A stretch of 9,063 nt of DNA, taken from positions 1 through 9,063 of the forward strand of contig JAEZKD010000232.1 in NCBI GenBank assembly GCA_023415655.1. The letters are read 5' to 3'. The translations under genes and the position numbers were made by a program. A model generated the notes under the pieces. That model was not told where the DNA came from. It worked only from the letters and a program-made list of their open reading frames with translations, and did no database searches. Source of the stretch: Bacillota bacterium. Lineage in GTDB: Bacteria; Bacillota; Clostridia; Lachnospirales; Lachnospiraceae. Below, in pieces: positions 1 through 6,982 of the stretch (position 1 is the first letter of the stretch; every line of letters begins with the position of its first letter).

Positions 1-124
1 AAGATAAGATATCCCATAGCATAAGCTAGTAAGACCCCTTGAAGACGACAAGGTAGATAGGACAAAGGTGGAAGTGTGGTAACACATGGAGCTGATTGTT
101 ACTAATAGGTCGAGGGCTTAACCA
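1..124 (+). rRNA. 23S ribosomal RNA, 3' end (partial)
   Basis: This is the last ~124 bases of a large-subunit rRNA gene; the rest lies before the window. It is recognised by the conserved domain VI tail: a CCCCTTGAAGACGAC segment, GGTAGATAGG, GGAAGTGTGGTAACACATG, and the final TACTAATAGGTCGAGGGCTTAACC. The closing CTTAACC pairs with the 5' end of 23S in the mature molecule and sets the 3' end near 124. The exact last base cannot be fixed without the 5' partner. Upstream 16S and 23S sequence should continue on the plus strand outside the window. Confidence 0.96.
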
Positions 125-162
125 AAAGGTTTGTTTGATAAAATTTCAATGTGAAGTGAAAA

Positions 163-210
163 AAGACATTCGATAACTATCCACAGATGATGTTGGTAAG
201 TATCGAAAAA
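163..210 (+). other. Possible rRNA trailer stem
   Basis: TTCGATA (about 168-174) and its exact reverse complement TATCGAA (about 202-208) lie between the end of 23S and the terminator, so the trailer RNA could fold into a hairpin with a large loop. It could be a processing stem. The arms are only 7 bp and the region is AT-rich, so this is a weak call. Confidence 0.2.
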
Positions 211-228
211 AAGTGAATACAAAAAGTA

Positions 229-264
229 AATGAAGTGTGAACTATTCACAGCTTCATTTTTTTT
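229..264 (+). terminator. Rho-independent terminator of the rRNA operon
   Basis: AATGAAG plus TGTGAA (229-241), loop CTA, then TTCACA, one unpaired G, and CTTCATT (245-258), followed by a run of eight T (257-264). This gives 13 paired positions with a single bulge. It lies about 105 bases after the 23S end and is positioned to stop rRNA transcription. Confidence 0.85.
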
Positions 265-311
265 ATGCATTTTTCTACATGGAAATGTACATTCATCATG
301 TACTAATCAAT

Positions 312-389
312 AAAACTTATAACATGGAACATATTAATAGTTAAAGATATTCAACAAAATCTATAACATGGAACATATTCATAGTTAAA
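312..389. repeat. Two-copy direct repeat, 44-bp period
   Basis: Copy 1 (312-345) and copy 2 (356-389) are each 34 bp and differ at three positions; the core TATAACATGGAACATATT is identical. They are separated by 10 bases. A weaker third match, ACATGGAA at 277-284, sits 45 bases before the same motif in copy 1 (322-329), which suggests an older, more decayed unit of the same period. Function is unknown; likely a local tandem duplication. Confidence 0.7.
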
Positions 390-615
390 ACTAATTAAAA
401 AGACGATAACTTCTTACTTATTCCTTGCTAAAAAACAACCAATCGTAAATCACCAATTTTCTAAATGACTTAAAGCAATTGTAGAACTAAATAGAATTCC
501 TCAGTGTGATTACTTAGAGATAACTAACGGAGAATACCGTCTAAATCTTTGCAATATATATTTTGAGAATGGGGCTATACAGGCAGCTGAGATCATCATA
601 CATTGCTGTGCGTAA
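385..615 (+). pseudogene. Possible gene remnant, broken by TGA, not recognised
   Basis: One plus-strand frame is open from 385 to TAA at 613-615 except for a single TGA at 466-468. The part after the TGA reads about 48 codons with protein-like composition (for example IPQCDYLEITNGEYRLNL). There is no ATG, GTG or TTG with a ribosome binding site at the start; the frame begins inside the second direct repeat copy. The TAA runs directly into the terminator hairpin at 615-658, as expected for the 3' end of a real gene. I do not recognise the family. It could be the degraded tail of a gene that lost its 5' part, or a chance open frame in AT-rich DNA. Confidence 0.3.
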
Positions 616-658
616 AAAAAGGTTATGGAATCATTGATACGATTCCATAACCTTTTTT
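615..658. terminator. Bidirectional Rho-independent terminator
   Basis: A perfect 18-bp inverted repeat (615-632 and 641-658) with an 8-base loop. It ends in a run of six T on the plus strand and, because it starts with a run of A, also in a T run on the minus strand. It lies 15 bases beyond the stop codon of the minus-strand glycosidase gene and would terminate it; it could equally stop plus-strand transcription. Confidence 0.9.
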
Positions 659-673
659 ATGTCTACTAATTAT

Positions 674-3223
674 TTACTCAAATTGAATCCACTTAAGATT
701 AAAGTTACTTCCAGGCAGGAAGAGAATTGTTACGGTCTGTAAGCCAGTAATATGAGGTATGTCAAAGGAACGTTCCTCATATCCATCACTATATAAGAAT
801 TCTGCAATTTGTAAAATGCTATCGGTAGAACTTGTGAATTGAATATGAATGGTATTACGTTCAATTGGAGAGCATCCACAAATCTTTAAACGATGGATTC
901 CTTTTGTTCCAAAATCCATCTGATCATATTTAAGACTAACATTATTACCAATTCCAACGATGGCATCGGATGCTAAGGTGAAGCTATCACCATATATGGA
1001 ATCACATTCATTTGCGTGAAGTTTTGCAAAGGCTTTTTCTAGCCTTGTAAACTGGAAGCCTTGAATGCTGTACCTACGATTCAAAACAAGGCAAATGGTG
1101 GTTATGCCTTTTACTCGGCGCTTGAGTTTATAGGTTACTTTCTGATACTGAAGCCAAAGTGGTTCTTTATCGTAGATTACAGTTGCAAGTAATTCACTAC
1201 CTGGCTCATTTGGCATGCCTTCATAGATTTGAATGGTCTTTGGTTCCTTTTCTAGGGAATAGACAGGTATGGTGATCTCATCGGAACCATAAGAGCCAAA
1301 ATCAATATTCTCAAAACCGATATAGCTCTCATTATTGGAACGTGTAGCTACTCCATGTTCAATTCCATTGGTTAATTCACAGTTGCTTTTTGTATACAAG
1401 GCTCCATATACAAATTCATAAGGATTAATGGTTGCATTGCCTAAACCAGAGATTTCAAACTCAAGCTGAGAGAACAAATCAACGTTGGAACCACCATTCT
1501 TACAGCTACATCTAAGTATGGCTTTTCCATCACCAAGCGCATGTATGGTTGCCTGTTCTCCTTCAGAGGATACGGTTGCAAGATTAGAAATGATACCACT
1601 CTCATTTGTTATTTTCCACTCAAGATCGCGATAGGACGCCTTGGCAGGATGTAGCTTTACATAAGCTTGTATTGTAGGCATAGCTTGATTTAAGTGGGTC
1701 CCATTTGGGCTAATAATCTCAAGCTTACGGATTGGGATTTCATCGTTTGGTAGGGAAGGATGATTTTTCATCGTTGCACTTACTCCTATCTCACAAGGAG
1801 CACTCTTTGCCGTAAGTAAAAGAGTACTTGATGGCAAGGTAGGTGAGGAAACCTCCACATGAATTGGTCCAGGAGTTGTGGTAGCAGCAATAACAGCGAG
1901 TAGTTTACCTGAGAAAAGGCGACGACTGGTACCTTTGTACTCATCATAGTCTGTACTATCTCCATTATCTAAGCCAATCAAACGACCTTCACCAGTTACA
2001 GTAACTTCTACTCGATTGTTCGCATTCTGAACTGAATTGCCATTCTGGTCGAGCATGGATATCTCCACGAAGATAAGATCCACACCATTAGCCATCAATT
2101 CTGTTTTGTTTGGTTTTAGGACAATAGTTGCAGCATCCTCAAAAGAAGCTTGTACATCAGTAGCAATGATTTGATTAAACTCATCATAAGCGACTGCTTT
2201 TAAGACTCCTTTTTCGTAAGGAATCACAAAGTCAGCGGTTAACCTTGTTCCAGTATTATGATCAATTTCGTAACTTCCTTGTAAAATGTCATTAAAGTAT
2301 AACTCAATCTTAGGTGCATTGGAGCAAACACGGACATCAACTAATTGCCCTTGATTAAAATCCCAATATGGAAGGATATGAACCATTGGAGCCTTTTTGT
2401 AGTCCGTCCATTCAGCTTGGTATAGATAATAACTATCTTTTGGAAAGCCTGCTGTATCAATTTGACCAAAATAAGAATTCTTTGTAGAGTAAGGCGTAGG
2501 TTCTCCAATGTAATCGAAGCCAGTCCAGATAAATTGTCCTGCACTAAAATGAGCATCTCGATCCTTCGTAATACAATATTCCGTGTTGATAGCACCCCAG
2601 CTTGTTGTACTATTACCAAGTGAAGAGCATTGTTCATCCTCATCAGATAATACAGATTGAGCATAAGGGAAGTGATAAATACCCCGACTTTGGACGACGG
2701 AGGAAGTCTCGCTACCATAGATGCACCAGTGTGGATATTTGGTATGGTGCTCCTCATAAAGTTTTTCTGCATAATTATATCCAACAACGTCAATGAGCTC
2801 AGCACATTTTTGGGCACCCTCCCAAGCCATGTAATTTGAACCAATGGTAATTGGTGCATGATTCAGATAATCATATTTATGTACAAGATTCATTAAACGT
2901 AACGTGATTTCCTGACCATGCTCATCCACATGGGTATCGTAGATTTCATTGCCGATACTCCATAAGATGACAGATGGATGATTCCGATCACGTTGAATCC
3001 AACTTTTCACATCTTTGTCCACCCACTCCTTAAAGAAACGAGCATAATCGTAGTTGGTTTTTGAACGCTCCCACATATCAAAACCTTCCGAATTAATTAA
3101 GAAACCAAGCTCGTCAGCTAACTCCATCAGTTCTACCGCGGGCATATTGTGTGAGGTACGAATTGCATTAACACCCATTGTCTTTAGAATACGAAGCTTA
3201 CGTTCTAACGCTGTCTTGTTCAT
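674..3223 (-). CDS. GH2 glycosidase, C-terminal fragment (849 aa) with catalytic barrel and accessory modules
   Basis: The open part after the stop. In fragment numbering: TIM barrel to ~270 with MGVNAIRTSHN (16-26), acid/base E93 in WSIGNE, nucleophile E172 in GSETSS, and the substrate-site W233 in FIWTGFDYIGEPTPY. Then a DUF4982-like domain (~275-360), a GH2 C-terminal Ig-like domain (~365-470), a bacterial Ig-like domain (~498-575), and two beta-sandwich modules resembling CBM6 (~635-728 and ~762-849), sharing the pattern [FY]xxxDFG. The FDYIGEPTPY and KNSYFGQIDTAGFPKDSYYLYQ stretches are typical of beta-galactosidase-type GH2 enzymes. The ATG at 3223 has no ribosome binding site before it and lies inside the barrel, so separate translation is unlikely and the fragment would lack barrel strand 1. 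The exact sugar specificity cannot be read from the sequence. Confidence 0.55.
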   Translation of the reverse strand: MNKTALERKLRILKTMGVNAIRTSHNMPAVELMELADELGFLINSEGFDMWERSKTNYDYARFFKEWVDKDVKSWIQRDRNHPSVILWSIGNEIYDTHVDEHGQEITLRLMNLVHKYDYLNHAPITIGSNYMAWEGAQKCAELIDVVGYNYAEKLYEEHHTKYPHWCIYGSETSSVVQSRGIYHFPYAQSVLSDEDEQCSSLGNSTTSWGAINTEYCITKDRDAHFSAGQFIWTGFDYIGEPTPYSTKNSYFGQIDTAGFPKDSYYLYQAEWTDYKKAPMVHILPYWDFNQGQLVDVRVCSNAPKIELYFNDILQGSYEIDHNTGTRLTADFVIPYEKGVLKAVAYDEFNQIIATDVQASFEDAATIVLKPNKTELMANGVDLIFVEISMLDQNGNSVQNANNRVEVTVTGEGRLIGLDNGDSTDYDEYKGTSRRLFSGKLLAVIAATTTPGPIHVEVSSPTLPSSTLLLTAKSAPCEIGVSATMKNHPSLPNDEIPIRKLEIISPNGTHLNQAMPTIQAYVKLHPAKASYRDLEWKITNESGIISNLATVSSEGEQATIHALGDGKAILRCSCKNGGSNVDLFSQLEFEISGLGNATINPYEFVYGALYTKSNCELTNGIEHGVATRSNNESYIGFENIDFGSYGSDEITIPVYSLEKEPKTIQIYEGMPNEPGSELLATVIYDKEPLWLQYQKVTYKLKRRVKGITTICLVLNRRYSIQGFQFTRLEKAFAKLHANECDSIYGDSFTLASDAIVGIGNNVSLKYDQMDFGTKGIHRLKICGCSPIERNTIHIQFTSSTDSILQIAEFLYSDGYEERSFDIPHITGLQTVTILFLPGSNFNLKWIQFE

Positions 3224-3352
3224 TGCTGCACCGAGACATCCAAGATCATGGTGTTCACAGCAACCGTTAATTTTAACGTGCTTACCATTTAGATAAAAGC
3301 CAAGGTCAGTTGTAAAGTCTATGGTACGAAATCCAAATTCAGAAACTTCAGT

Positions 3353-4114
3353 TTATATTATTATACCTTCATGAATTAGCTCAGTCTTTACTAGATAAAG
3401 ATGAGGGGATTCAAGATCCCAGAGCTTTGGCTGTGATATACATAATTCTTGCATAACGATAGAATTATTTGGATAAGTAACTGAAGTTTCTTTGGTGGCA
3501 ACAAGAACTGGTTCTCCATCCACATTCTTATCATAGATGGACTGGGATAGAAGATAGTCAGTACTTGTGGTTGTTATGTGATTGGTTAACTCAGTATGAA
3601 TGCTAACCATCCAGTGATCAGATGCCTTAGTAGGAGTCACATAGATGCCGTCTGGAATGATATGAACGTTCGGATAACTCTTTAACCATACACTCCGATA
3701 GATACCAGCTCCAGAATACCATCTTGAGTTTGGAGCTTCATGTACTACTTTTACAAGTATTTCATTTTCTTCCTTGGTTAAATAGTTCGTAATATCAAAT
3801 TCAAAGGTGGAATATCCATACTTCCATTCCCCCACCATTTCATCGTTGATGTAAAGAGTAGAATTCATATAAACGCCCTCAAATCGTAGAGAATAGCATT
3901 GATCTTCCAAAAGAGAGGATTTATTAAGGATTCTTTTGTACCAACCTTCACTTGTTTCATACAAGTTCTTTACGTTGTATATTAGCCAATCATGTGGTAA
4001 ATCAACCGGTTCCCAAGCTATTGTATCTGAGTGAATCTCAGTAAGAGTTTGACCAAGTGGTTGCTTAGTAAATACCCATTTATCATTGAAACGTTTCTTT
4101 ATACTCATACGCAT
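3353..4114 (-). CDS. GH2 glycosidase, N-terminal fragment (253 aa)
   Basis: This is the part that would be translated from the native start. It holds the GH2 sugar-binding jelly roll (LPHDW 39-43; GWYKR near 57-61; FEGVYMNSTLYIND 78-91; NSRWYSGAGIYR 129-140) and most of the Ig-like domain, ending at W..ESPHLYLVKTEL just before the TAA. It lacks the whole catalytic barrel and cannot hydrolyse glycosides by itself. The product may fold as a sugar-binding stub or be degraded. The start is ATG at 4112-4114 with AAAGGA 5 bases upstream; an alternative ATG two codons in has poorer spacing. It is divergent from the deacylase operon. Confidence 0.6.
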   Translation of the reverse strand: MRMSIKKRFNDKWVFTKQPLGQTLTEIHSDTIAWEPVDLPHDWLIYNVKNLYETSEGWYKRILNKSSLLEDQCYSLRFEGVYMNSTLYINDEMVGEWKYGYSTFEFDITNYLTKEENEILVKVVHEAPNSRWYSGAGIYRSVWLKSYPNVHIIPDGIYVTPTKASDHWMVSIHTELTNHITTTSTDYLLSQSIYDKNVDGEPVLVATKETSVTYPNNSIVMQELCISQPKLWDLESPHLYLVKTELIHEGIII

Positions 4115-4158
4115 CCCAGTCCTTTCATGGATAGTTTATTGATAATACAAATCTTCTC

Positions 4159-4186
4159 ATAATGAAAGGTCGAAAACAATGGACAA
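4159..4186 (-). promoter_or_regulatory. Candidate sigma-A promoter for the GH2 gene
   Basis: On the minus strand TTGTCC (4181-4186) and CATTAT (4159-4164) are separated by 16 bases, about 45-70 bases before the start codon. Both boxes are imperfect; a TATTAT closer to the gene is an alternative -10 without a good -35. Confidence 0.35.
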
Positions 4187-4280
4187 TCATATACAAATTA
4201 TATTAATGGTAGAAGAACATACATTACAGGCTGTATAAAAGGAGAATGGGTTAGAAGAAATTCTCATAGGCTCACTTTCC

Positions 4281-4309
4281 TTGCAATTCAAAAAGCATTG
4301 TAGTACAAT
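4281..4309 (+). promoter_or_regulatory. Sigma-A promoter of the deacylase-azlCD operon
   Basis: TTGCAA (4281-4286), a 17-base spacer, and TACAAT (4304-4309): near-consensus boxes with ideal spacing. Transcription should start near 4316, giving a leader of about 34 bases, too short for a riboswitch. The -10 box is the right arm of a 13-base palindrome, ATTGTA-G-TACAAT (4297-4309), a candidate repressor site. Confidence 0.75.
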
Positions 4310-4349
4310 AAATTGAAAGTTGATAGGAACTAAAAATAGGAGGTTAGGA

Positions 4350-5285
4350 ATGATAAAAACAGTAGTATCTGTAGGACTTCCAGTACTAGAAACCTTGCAT
4401 ATTAAAAAAAATCGTATCGAACCATTACCGCCTAAGAAGTCAAATAAAAGAATTTGCGTACTCACTGGAATACATGGTGATGAACTCGAGGGACAATACA
4501 TATGTTATCAATTGATTAAGAAATTAAATGAGAATCTTGATCTTTTAGAGGGAACTGTAGATGTTTACCCTTGTGTCAATCCACTCGGTATGGAAAGTAT
4601 CACAAGACGAATTCCAACTTTTGATCTTGATATGAATCGTAGTTTCCCAGGCGACATGGACGGGGATATGTCAGAGTTTGTTGCAGCAAAATTAGTCGAA
4701 GATATCACGGGTTCTGATTTCTGTGTGGATTTGCATGCTAGTAGTATATTTTTACGAGAAGTACCGCAAGTGCGTATGAATAAAGAATATGAGACAACAC
4801 TATTACCTTATGCGAAATTAGTGAATACGGATTTTGTTTGGGTACATTCTTCACCGACAGTAGAGGAAGCTAGCCTTTATCATAGCTTAAATCTAATTGG
4901 GGTACCAACACTAGCAATCGAAATGGGAGTAGGAATGAGAATTACCACCTCCTTTGGAGATCAGATTCTGGATGGAATCTTTTGTCTAATGAAAGAACTA
5001 GGAATCTGGAGTGGAGAGGTGATTACACCTAAAGAGCCAATTATTTCAACCGATCGCGATAAAGTAACTCTAATTCATGCGGAAGCTTCGGGCGTTTTTA
5101 TACCGAGGGTGGAACATTTGATGGATATCAAAGCAGGTGATCGGATGGGGGAAATCGTAGATACCCTCACAGGAAAAGTGGTACAGTCAATTTTAGCACC
5201 ATGCGATGGAATCATATTTACACTCAGAGAATATCCAGTTGTGTATCATGGATCACTCATTGCAAGAATATTAGGAGGTGCTTAA
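4350..5285 (+). CDS. Succinylglutamate desuccinylase/aspartoacylase-family zinc deacylase (M14-like)
   Basis: A 311-residue enzyme of the AstE/AspA family, zinc carboxypeptidase-like hydrolases that split the amide bond of N-acyl amino acids. Visible active-site parts: GIHGDELEG with zinc ligands H42 and E45, the arginine/asparagine loop FDLDMNRSFPGD (91-102), third zinc ligand H129 in VDLHAS, and the general base E191 in AIEMGVG. The last ~70 residues form the usual C-terminal beta-barrel with AGDRMGEIVD and APCDGIIF. There is no signal peptide, so it is cytoplasmic. The start is ATG 4350 because AGGAGG (4338-4343) lies 6 bases upstream; a TTG ten codons earlier overlaps that site. It is first in a four-gene operon, one base before the next start region. 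The acyl group and amino acid are not predictable; arginine catabolism genes, expected for true AstE, are absent. Confidence 0.88.
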   Translation: MIKTVVSVGLPVLETLHIKKNRIEPLPPKKSNKRICVLTGIHGDELEGQYICYQLIKKLNENLDLLEGTVDVYPCVNPLGMESITRRIPTFDLDMNRSFPGDMDGDMSEFVAAKLVEDITGSDFCVDLHASSIFLREVPQVRMNKEYETTLLPYAKLVNTDFVWVHSSPTVEEASLYHSLNLIGVPTLAIEMGVGMRITTSFGDQILDGIFCLMKELGIWSGEVITPKEPIISTDRDKVTLIHAEASGVFIPRVEHLMDIKAGDRMGEIVDTLTGKVVQSILAPCDGIIFTLREYPVVYHGSLIARILGGA

Positions 5286-5286
5286 G

Positions 5287-6222
5287 ATGTTTCAGGAAGT
5301 GATACATACCGTAAAGGCACCATATCGTGATGATATGCCTATCCTTGGTTTTCGATTTGGAAAAGGTGATAAAGCAGCGTGTATTGTCGGACCCACAAGA
5401 GGGAATGAAATTCAACAACTTTATATCTGTTCACAGTTAGTCAAGGAATTATCTCGACTAGAGAAAACTGGTGCCATCTTAAATAATAATGAAATACTTG
5501 TAATACCGACCATCAATCAATTTAGCATTAATATAGAGAAACGATTTTGGGCAATGGATAAATCGGATATCAATCGAATGTTTCCAGGGGACGTAAAAGG
5601 AGAGACGACACAGCGAATTGCAGCTGGTGTCTTTGAAGCAGTAAAAGGATATAGCTATGGTATTCAATTTGCTAGCTTTCATACTCCAGGTGAATTCATA
5701 CCTCATGTAAGAATGATGGAGACGGGGCATGAAAGTATTAGTCTTGCGAACCTCTTTGGACTACCATATGTACTGACTAAAAAACCACATCCTTTTGACA
5801 CAGGAACACTGAATTATTGTTGGCAGTTGAATGGAACGAATGCATTTTCTGTTTATACACCTGCCACCTCACATATTGATGAGAAATCTGCAAAACAAGC
5901 GGTATCTTCTGTGTTGCGCTTCTTAACTAGAATGGGGATTATCAGGTATAACTGTCACAGTGGATTTATTGCAAGTATTGTAGAGGAAGATACCCTGATG
6001 CCGATCAAAACCGATGTTTCGGGTATTTATCGGGCGTTAAAAAAACCAGGAGATGAAGTAAAGTTTGGAGATATCTTAGCGGAAGTTGTAGATCCGATTG
6101 AAGGAGAGGTAATCTCACAGATTATTGCTCCAAGCGATGGGATTATCTTTTTTGCGCATAGCAAACCGCTTGTCATCCAAAATTGTATCGTGTATAAAAT
6201 GATACGAAGGTTACATGAATAA
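5287..6222 (+). CDS. Catalytically degenerate AstE/AspA-like paralogue (likely pseudoenzyme)
   Basis: A 311-residue protein, the same length as the gene before it and clearly its paralogue: shared QLYICSQLVKEL-like helix, DINRMFPGD loop (matching DMNRSFPGD), PHVRM after the third metal position, and the C-terminal barrel with GDILAEVVD and APSDGIIFF. The active site is not kept. GIHGDE is replaced by GPTRGNE, so the first zinc histidine is an arginine; VDLHAS aligns with IQFASF, so the third zinc ligand is lost (another His lies three residues on); and AIEMG aligns with SVYTP, so the catalytic glutamate is a tyrosine. The frame is open and well placed, so it is selected for and not decaying. 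The ATG at 5287 starts one base after the upstream stop and has AGGAGG at 5273-5278 inside the upstream gene, suggesting coupled translation. A heterodimer or regulatory role with the active paralogue is inferred. Confidence 0.82.
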   Translation: MFQEVIHTVKAPYRDDMPILGFRFGKGDKAACIVGPTRGNEIQQLYICSQLVKELSRLEKTGAILNNNEILVIPTINQFSINIEKRFWAMDKSDINRMFPGDVKGETTQRIAAGVFEAVKGYSYGIQFASFHTPGEFIPHVRMMETGHESISLANLFGLPYVLTKKPHPFDTGTLNYCWQLNGTNAFSVYTPATSHIDEKSAKQAVSSVLRFLTRMGIIRYNCHSGFIASIVEEDTLMPIKTDVSGIYRALKKPGDEVKFGDILAEVVDPIEGEVISQIIAPSDGIIFFAHSKPLVIQNCIVYKMIRRLHE

Positions 6223-6259
6223 AATTGGCATGTAAATATGAGTTAAGGACAAAGAGGAT

Positions 6260-6982
6260 ATGAACATACATACAAAAAAAGAATTTCGATATGGGTTGAA
6301 ACGAGGGTTACCAATTGCAATAGGATACTTACCAGTTTCCTTTGCTTTTGGATTAAATGCGGTTTCTGGAGGCATACCTGCACCACTGGTTATCTTAATG
6401 TCCCTAACAAATCTAACAAGTGCAGGACAGGCAGCAGGTGCTGATTTGATCATACAAGGAGCAGGGTATTTTGAACTTGTTCTTACAATTTTTGTAATCA
6501 ACATTCGATATATGCTCATGTCACTATCGATTTCTCAAAAGGTGGAAAAGAATGTGACGTTACCACAACGTCTTATCTTTGCATTTGGAATTACAGATGA
6601 GGTGTTTGCTGTTTCGTCAATGGAAGAAGGAAGGCTTTCATTTTCCTATATGCTAGGATTAATTACTGGTCCAATCTTAGGATGGACCTTTGGAACAGCA
6701 CTCGGTGCTTTCATTTGCTCGGCACTTCCAGCGTCTATAAAAGATGCGATGGGAATTGCCTTGTATGGGATGTTTATTGCAATCATTATTCCACCAGCAA
6801 GAAAATCAAGGAAAGTAGTATTAGTATTAGTAATTTCAATCCTTGTGACTTGTATCTTAAAATACCTGCCGATCCTAAGTAATATTTCTTCAGGATTTCG
6901 TGTTATTATAGCAACCTTTCTCTCGGCAGGATACTGTGCGATTAGATTTCCGTTAGACCAAGAGACAGGAGGTGGCGTATGA
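6260..6982 (+). CDS. azlC: AzlC family branched-chain amino acid exporter, large subunit
   Basis: A 240-residue polytopic membrane protein of the AzlC family, which with AzlD forms an exporter for branched-chain amino acids (first known from azaleucine resistance in Bacillus subtilis). Family features: GLPIAIGYLPVSFAFG (16-31), NIRYMLMSLS (81-90), FGITDEVFAV (109-118), and DAMGIALYGMF (162-172). Hydrophobic segments lie at about 17-35, 40-50, 71-90, 130-153, 165-178, 186-205 and 213-228. The ATG at 6260 has AAGGA 10 bases upstream and a GAGG too close to be ideal. It sits 37 bases after the deacylase paralogue with no terminator between, so it belongs to the same transcript. The substrate here need not be a branched-chain amino acid. 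Confidence 0.9.
   Translation: MNIHTKKEFRYGLKRGLPIAIGYLPVSFAFGLNAVSGGIPAPLVILMSLTNLTSAGQAAGADLIIQGAGYFELVLTIFVINIRYMLMSLSISQKVEKNVTLPQRLIFAFGITDEVFAVSSMEEGRLSFSYMLGLITGPILGWTFGTALGAFICSALPASIKDAMGIALYGMFIAIIIPPARKSRKVVLVLVISILVTCILKYLPILSNISSGFRVIIATFLSAGYCAIRFPLDQETGGGV

Larger units (their letters stand above)
265..673. other. Gene-poor spacer between the rRNA operon and the convergent glycosidase gene
   Basis: No intact gene is seen on either strand. The spacer holds a short palindrome GTACAT/ATGTAC (287-303, loop of 5), the 44-bp-period repeat (312-389), a broken reading frame (385-615) and a strong terminator hairpin (615-658). No tRNA, 5S rRNA or riboswitch pattern was recognised. Confidence 0.5.
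674..4114 (-). pseudogene. GH2 beta-galactosidase-like gene, interrupted by one in-frame TAA
   Basis: A single 1,147-codon frame encodes a glycoside hydrolase family 2 enzyme, but codon 254 (3353-3355) is TAA. The frame is unshifted across the stop. The 43 codons between the stop and the next ATG encode FGFRTIDF...LNGKHVKINGC..HHDLG, the family-typical start of the TIM barrel, so the two open parts are halves of one gene. Full-length order by codon: sugar-binding jelly roll (~1-150, LPHDW 39-43, NSRWYSGAGIYR 129-140), Ig-like domain (~150-255), TIM barrel (~260-560), then beta-sandwich modules to 1146. The catalytic acid/base is predicted as E390 (in GNE) and the nucleophile as E469 (in GSETSS); both are present. 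No signal peptide, so cytoplasmic. Start ATG at 4114 is chosen because AAAGGA lies 5 bases upstream. Everything except the stop looks intact, so inactivation is recent, or the stop is a sequence error. Confidence 0.85.

Noticed and set aside
125..228. 5S rRNA or tRNA in the rRNA trailer
   Set aside because: No T-arm (GTTCGA-like), no CCA end, no cloverleaf, and none of the conserved 5S core (CCGAACxxGGAAGTTAAG-like) is present.
287..303. GTACAT/ATGTAC hairpin as terminator or operator
   Set aside because: Six-base stem, no T-run, no gene to control next to it; it may only be part of the decayed repeat.
312..389. CRISPR array
   Set aside because: Only two clear copies, about 10 bases apart, with no spacer-sized intervals and no cas genes.
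3223..3223. Independent start of a second GH2 gene at this ATG
   Set aside because: No ribosome binding site precedes it, and homologous barrel sequence continues in frame upstream of it.
3353..3355. Stop recoding (selenocysteine or programmed readthrough) in the GH2 gene
   Set aside because: The codon is TAA, which is not used for selenocysteine and is the least read-through stop; no hairpin or slippery motif was seen just after it.
4154..4268. TTCTCATA repeated at 4154 and 4261 as paired operators in the divergent region
   Set aside because: Eight-base direct repeats are expected by chance in AT-rich DNA of this length; no symmetry or wider similarity supports them.
4320..4322. TTG as start of the first deacylase
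   Set aside because: The AGGAGG at 4338-4343 would lie inside the coding sequence, whereas it is ideally spaced for ATG 4350.
5278..5280. GTG as start of the second deacylase
   Set aside because: It overlaps the AGGAGG that serves ATG 5287; there is no other ribosome binding site for the GTG.
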